Shown here one piece after another: positions 59,825-64,000 of a DNA stretch of 64,000 bases; within the stretch, counting starts at the first letter, position 1, and every line of letters starts with the position of its first letter. The notes under the pieces are model-generated. The model had not been told where the DNA came from and did no database searches. It saw nothing but the letters and a program-made list of their open reading frames with translations. Both the position numbers and the translations under genes were made by a program. Origin of the DNA: Cymbidium sinense (Eukaryota > Streptophyta > Magnoliopsida > Asparagales > Orchidaceae); NCBI GenBank assembly GCA_021442155.1, contig CM038222.1:113897121-113961120 (forward strand), read 5' to 3'.

Positions 59825-59859
59825 ATTCAGAAGAAATTTCGAGGACAAAATTTTTTTTT

Positions 59860-59871
59860 AAGAGGGGAAAT
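59860..59871 (+). promoter_or_regulatory. Polypurine tract
   Basis: AAGAGGGGAAA directly before the 3' LTR, preceded by a T run. Confidence 0.85.
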
Positions 59872-61799
59872 TGTAATATCCATTAATTTAATTCCTAATT
59901 AATTTTGTTTAAGCTAATTAATTCTTGTAGCACGTAACCTAAATACATCGGTGATTAAGTCATTCGGCTGTATGGTTGGATCTCGCGACTCCTATTTCAT
60001 TCCTTCCCTACCACGACCTCAGTCCCTCACGCTGATTTTCTTCACGATGTGAGTTCTCCTCCTCCTTTCCTTCCGCCGGCCGACTTGCTCGTAACAGAAC
60101 CGCGCGGAAAGAATCGCGTCGCTTTGAACGCCGCATCCCACGTCGGCTTCGCTGGAACCGCCACATCCCATAGCGCCTTCTGGGCCGCTCGCGCCACGAT
60201 CGCTTGGCGTCAAGTCCGTGAACCAGTTGGAAAATCCGTAAAATTTCTGGTGGAAATCCGTGAACCGATCGGTTGATTTCTTTCGCCGTCGGGAAACTTA
60301 GGGGAATTTTGTAAATTGCTAATTTTCTTTCCCTATCCCTTTTTCTTTCAGTTAGCAGCCTTCCTTGGTGTTGAAATGCGTGAAATGCATGATTGGGAAA
60401 TTTCGAAATCGATCTTGGCTGCTAGGTGAGTTGTAGAATTATTGTGTATTAAAATGGGGATTTAGGATTGACATTGTTTGTTAATTTTAGTTTGTTGATT
60501 GAAGCAGATAATTAATATTGGCGTTAGGAGTCGTACTCCAGTAAGCTTATGAGGAGATATCAATTTCAGGTAAGATTGGTGTTAATTATGAGTTTCATTT
60601 ATGAGTTGCATGTATTAGAAGTATTTAGAAGAGTTATTTCATTATAGGTTGTGTACTCGAGGAGGAATCGAGGAGCACATCACGACATTGACCTAGACAC
60701 TGAGGTGAGACATAATTGCTAATGTAAATTCAGTTTCTATTCCTATGTATGCCATTGTTTCTACCACTTTGTCCTATGTATGCCATTGTTTCTACCACTT
60801 TGTATAAATTGTATGAATGACATATCTCTGTCATATTGTAGGCAATTACAAATGCTTATTACTTGACCTAATATAGATTACTGATTTATACTGATTTATA
60901 ATGACTATAAGACAGTTAGTTCATAGCATATGATTTCATTGAGCATATAGAAATGTTTTAAAACATGTTAAATGCAGTAATGTGATAAATAGGAAAATGT
61001 CAGGAAAATTGTGATAGGAAGGCTATGTTAAAGGAATGCAATGCGAAGTTTCGACGAGATGAGCCGTGATTAGGGGATCTTAGTATCCCACTCGCATTTG
61101 AGGTTGGGGTCGTTAGGGTCCAACCGGTGTCGGATTAAGTATGTAGAGTATGATTCCCCGCCTACGACTTTTAGTCGTGGGGGTGGCACCTATTGTTATG
61201 AAGTCAAAACCTATGCAATTATAAATGACATTTCTAGAAAATGATTTGATATAGAATTGAGAACTGAAATGATTTAATGAAAATTACTGCTCCTTGACAT
61301 TGATACAGTATGAACCTACAGCATATTACCTACAACATATTATTCAGTTATATTGTTACATTTCTACAGCACCTACAGCATATTGTTCAGTTGCATTGTT
61401 ACATTACTGCAGCACAGTTTACCAGTTTTACATGTACATGCACGATTGTTTCTACTGTCTTGTACTGAGCTTACTTTAGCATTCTTGTCTCAGCTTTTTA
61501 GATGATGCTACCGTTGATAATTTCAGGAAAAGACGAGCTGGGTAGAAGCTAGTCTGTTTTGTTGAATTGTATAGTTTGGGAAGCTTAAAGGCTTTTTGGG
61601 TACGTACAAATTAAATGTCTTTAGTTGCTCTGTATTTATTTACAAACTTAAAGATTTCATGCTTCCAGTATTTGTGATATGAATTAAGTTAAGTAGTATA
61701 TGAATTGCAAATGATTTGATTAGATACACCTTTCCATGTTCTATTGTATTCAAATCTATCAGTCATCCTATTTTTCTGACCAAGGGGTCATCTGTGGCA
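59872..61799 (+). mobile_element. 3' LTR of the chromovirus
   Basis: It starts TGTAATATCCATTAATTTAA and ends GGGGTCATCTGTGGCA, 1,928 bp. It matches the 5' LTR closely from 60300 to 61720 but differs in the GC-rich zone (deletions), around 61030-61190, and in the last 70 bp. The differences suggest an old insertion with uneven decay. Confidence 0.85.
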
Positions 61800-64000
61800 T
61801 ACTCCCATTCCCATTGACAGCTTTGGCAACTCAAGATGACCTCCTCGAGCGTATTCCTGAGTTTCTAGAGCCCCCTCCCCCCAATCACTGACAATGCCAA
61901 GCCCAAAACAACACAAGGCCATCTCAGTCCAAGCTCCTTTAAACCCCATGGTTTTCAAAACAACTTTACCCACACCATCACCAAGCTCCAGCGAGGTGAA
62001 ATGAATTGATTCCTGATAGATTCGAGCACCAGAGACCACTCTAAACCAAACTCTAGTTAATTTTTTGATGACGGTTGATCCACAGAGCCACCGACGAGGA
62101 GGCAAGATGTGCGCTTCTTAATAGGGCTTCATCTGTTCAAGATGAAGCTACCTTGATCGGTTCACCACCGGTCTTGAGCTCCGACGAGGTAAATTCTGGC
62201 AAACTGATATTTTCTCAAAATTTTTTAGGCCTTTATGAAGAAGATTATGATTGCGTGCGAATAACACTAGAGGATCCATTTAGATCCCCTCTGTGAATGT
62301 TTCAGGATTGATTTTGACCTCTCATGAACTACGATGAGCTTGGATTAAGTGAGGGAGGGTGGACGGTGTCTGTCTTCCATCGCTCGACGGATGAAGGATC
62401 ATCTACTGTCCATTCCATGTGATTGGAACGGATGGCCGTAATTTTTTACTAGATTAATCTCAATTTAATGCTAATAGGAACCGCAAGTTTAATTCCCATC
62501 GCGATCTTGACGGATGGCGGGGATGAAAGCGTCCACCTACCGTCGCTCGCGTTGATCCACTTTAAGTGGTCAATCCCACAACCCCACGTGAAAGCGCCAC
62601 CACGTCAACTGTCTGCATGGAGCTAATAGGATTAGGGATTAAATAAGCTTAAAAATGTGTTTAATTACTGAAACTTCCTAAATTCATAACTCAATATAGA
62701 AAATTCAAAAAATGCAAATAAATAATCTTTGAAATGGTAAAATAGAGGAGCATTTAATAAAAATAATTTCATTTAAGTTTGAATAGTGATTAAGGGATAA
62801 TTAGGGTTTGAATATTTTCTTAATTAGCTAATTAACCCTTAATTGCTTATGAAATTAATCCCAAACTTGTCATATTGATTTAGTAGGATGACTTCTGCCT
62901 CTCATGATTTTTTTAGGATTTATTGACTAGGTAATTAGGGAAATGTGAAATTCAAACTCTAATTACTCTCTTACTTAATATAATGATTAATTAAGGTTCC
63001 AAATAGTAAAAATTAATTAATTCAACTTCATTAATCACTAACCAATAGTGAGATGATGAGGGAGAGTGATTAGGACCTCTTTCATAATTACTTTTCCAAG
63101 TTCATTTCATTAAAGAGAGTTACTTAATATGATGTTTAATTAAGAGATTAATTAATCATTTAATTGTTAATTCAAATCAAACTAAAAATTTTAATTACTT
63201 GAGATAACCAACATTCAAATTAAGGGTTCCTCTTTATGTATTCAATAACATAAAGACCCTTAAAAAAATTATGATTAACTCATAAGTGTGAGAAAATTAT
63301 AAAAGTATATAATTAGATTCTTTAGCTTAATTAATCTCTAATCATGAGCCAATTGTATTAGGTTTTTTAGGAGCATTACAATTTTATTTTTTCTCATGTT
63401 CATGTCATTTATGGCTCATGATTAAATGATTAATCAAATTAAAGAAGCATAGGAAAAGGTAATTAAATGGATTGTTTAATGATTTAACTTAATTAAATTA
63501 TAAAAGTCAACTAATTATCTTTCCTTAAATAAATCAAGATTACCAACATGGGAATTGGATTAAAACAACAAATGATTCCTCTTCTTTAAGCTTAATCAAA
63601 ATCCAAAAATCAAAATAATAAGAAACTTTGGTTTTCTTTAAATGATTTTATTTAATGTGATTGCCCATAGGAATTAGTATAGTTGAATGAATTATATGGT
63701 TATGTTTGGCTATTCCTTTTCAATCACTTTTAAATGTTATATGTAATGTGATCTCATGCATTCATGTTTTCAAATTCAAATGAATCAAATGAAATTTACT
63801 TATGTAAGCTTGCGTGTGTTGGTTTAATTTTATCATATGTGTGGCTATTATCACTAATAAATCTAAATTTATTTTTCAAAAGCTATAAGTTGATAGTAAT
63901 ATTTAGAGTGATATTAGTTATGAATGCATATAGGATTTGCATGTGTTATAGCTTAAGCATGTGAATATGAAGCCTTCTTTCCTATGTTTATATATAGATT
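61800..64000 (+). mobile_element. Large LTR-like repeat, plus copy, part 3
   Basis: TGAAGCTACCTTGATCGG and GTCTTGAGCTCCGACGAGGT near 62140 match the minus copy at 22080-22030. A following GC-richer zone with CCACGTG words (62460-62620), a TAATTAA-rich zone, and TGTGATCTCATGCATTCATG near 63746 match 20390-20330 and onward on the minus strand. It is cut by the window end. No coding domain is seen. Confidence 0.6.

Larger units (their letters stand above)
53169..61799 (+). mobile_element. Ty3/gypsy chromovirus, Tekay/Del-like, two LTRs, inactive
   Basis: A complete layout of LTR, PBS, gag, protease, RT, RNase H, integrase with chromodomain-like C-terminus, polypurine tract and LTR. LTRs of about 2 kb, the iMet PBS and the chromodomain-like end point to the Tekay/Del group of chromoviruses. 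The coding region is broken by many stops and frame changes and by lost integrase residues. It is inserted in the large LTR-like repeat. No convincing target duplication was found (GGAGG before, TACTC after). Confidence 0.88.

Noticed and set aside
53164..61804. Target-site duplication of the chromovirus
   Set aside because: The five bases before the 5' LTR (GGAGG) and after the 3' LTR (TACTC) do not match, so none is claimed.
1..64000. Endogenous viral, plastid or mitochondrial insertions
   Set aside because: All reverse-transcriptase-type coding seen fits LINE, copia or gypsy lineages, and no organelle gene or movement-protein-like sequence was recognised.

Overview
The window looks like a stretch of a large, repeat-rich seed-plant nuclear genome. 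It is AT-rich, it contains exons with GT-AG splice sites in introns of up to about 22 kb, and most of it is layered plant retrotransposons: RTE and L1 LINEs, a copia remnant, Tat-like Ty3/gypsy pieces and a chromovirus. I cannot name the species. No bacterial operon, CRISPR array, rRNA or tRNA gene was seen.

The only recognisable host gene is on the minus strand. It is a microspherule-protein-1 (MCRS1)-like gene with a C-terminal FHA domain. Seven exons are visible between 40944 and 4357, and splice phases agree from exon 1 into exon 2 and across every later junction. The 5' end, which should encode the MCRS_N region, is not visible. Two introns are very large: 11,281 bp (28919-40199) and 21,900 bp (6872-28771). 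Exon 4 carries a frameshift and exon 1 at least two, so this is either a decaying copy or a sequence with indel errors.

Layout: 1-2880, two RTE LINE 3' parts; 3240-4194, copia 3' end (minus); 4357-6871, last three exons of the FHA gene. The 21.9-kb intron holds gypsy gag remnants (9190-12420), a Tat-type primer-binding site (15132-15154), an LTR-like block of several kb (15157-24968, minus), and an L1 LINE inserted in that block (16570-18464). Exon 4 follows at 28772-28918. The 11.3-kb intron holds a minus-strand gypsy pol/gag remnant (29300-34920) and a 2.2-kb foldback made of two inverted LTR ends (35350-37526). Exons 3-1 lie at 40200-40944.

Upstream of the gene (41-64 kb) the DNA is nested retroelements. 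There is a minus-strand LTR-like promoter (40945-42260) and a broken multi-exon transposon-type gene (42480-45080). A plus-strand copy of the same large LTR family starts at 45478. It is interrupted first by a 5.8-kb solo LTR (45950-51792, flanked by the duplication GTTAG) and then by a Tekay/Del-like chromovirus with both LTRs (53169-61799), and it resumes at 61800 to the window end. All element coding regions carry stops or frameshifts. I found no new functional system. The most unusual items are the giant-intron gene, the foldback, and the hairpin- and repeat-rich 5.8-kb solo LTR.
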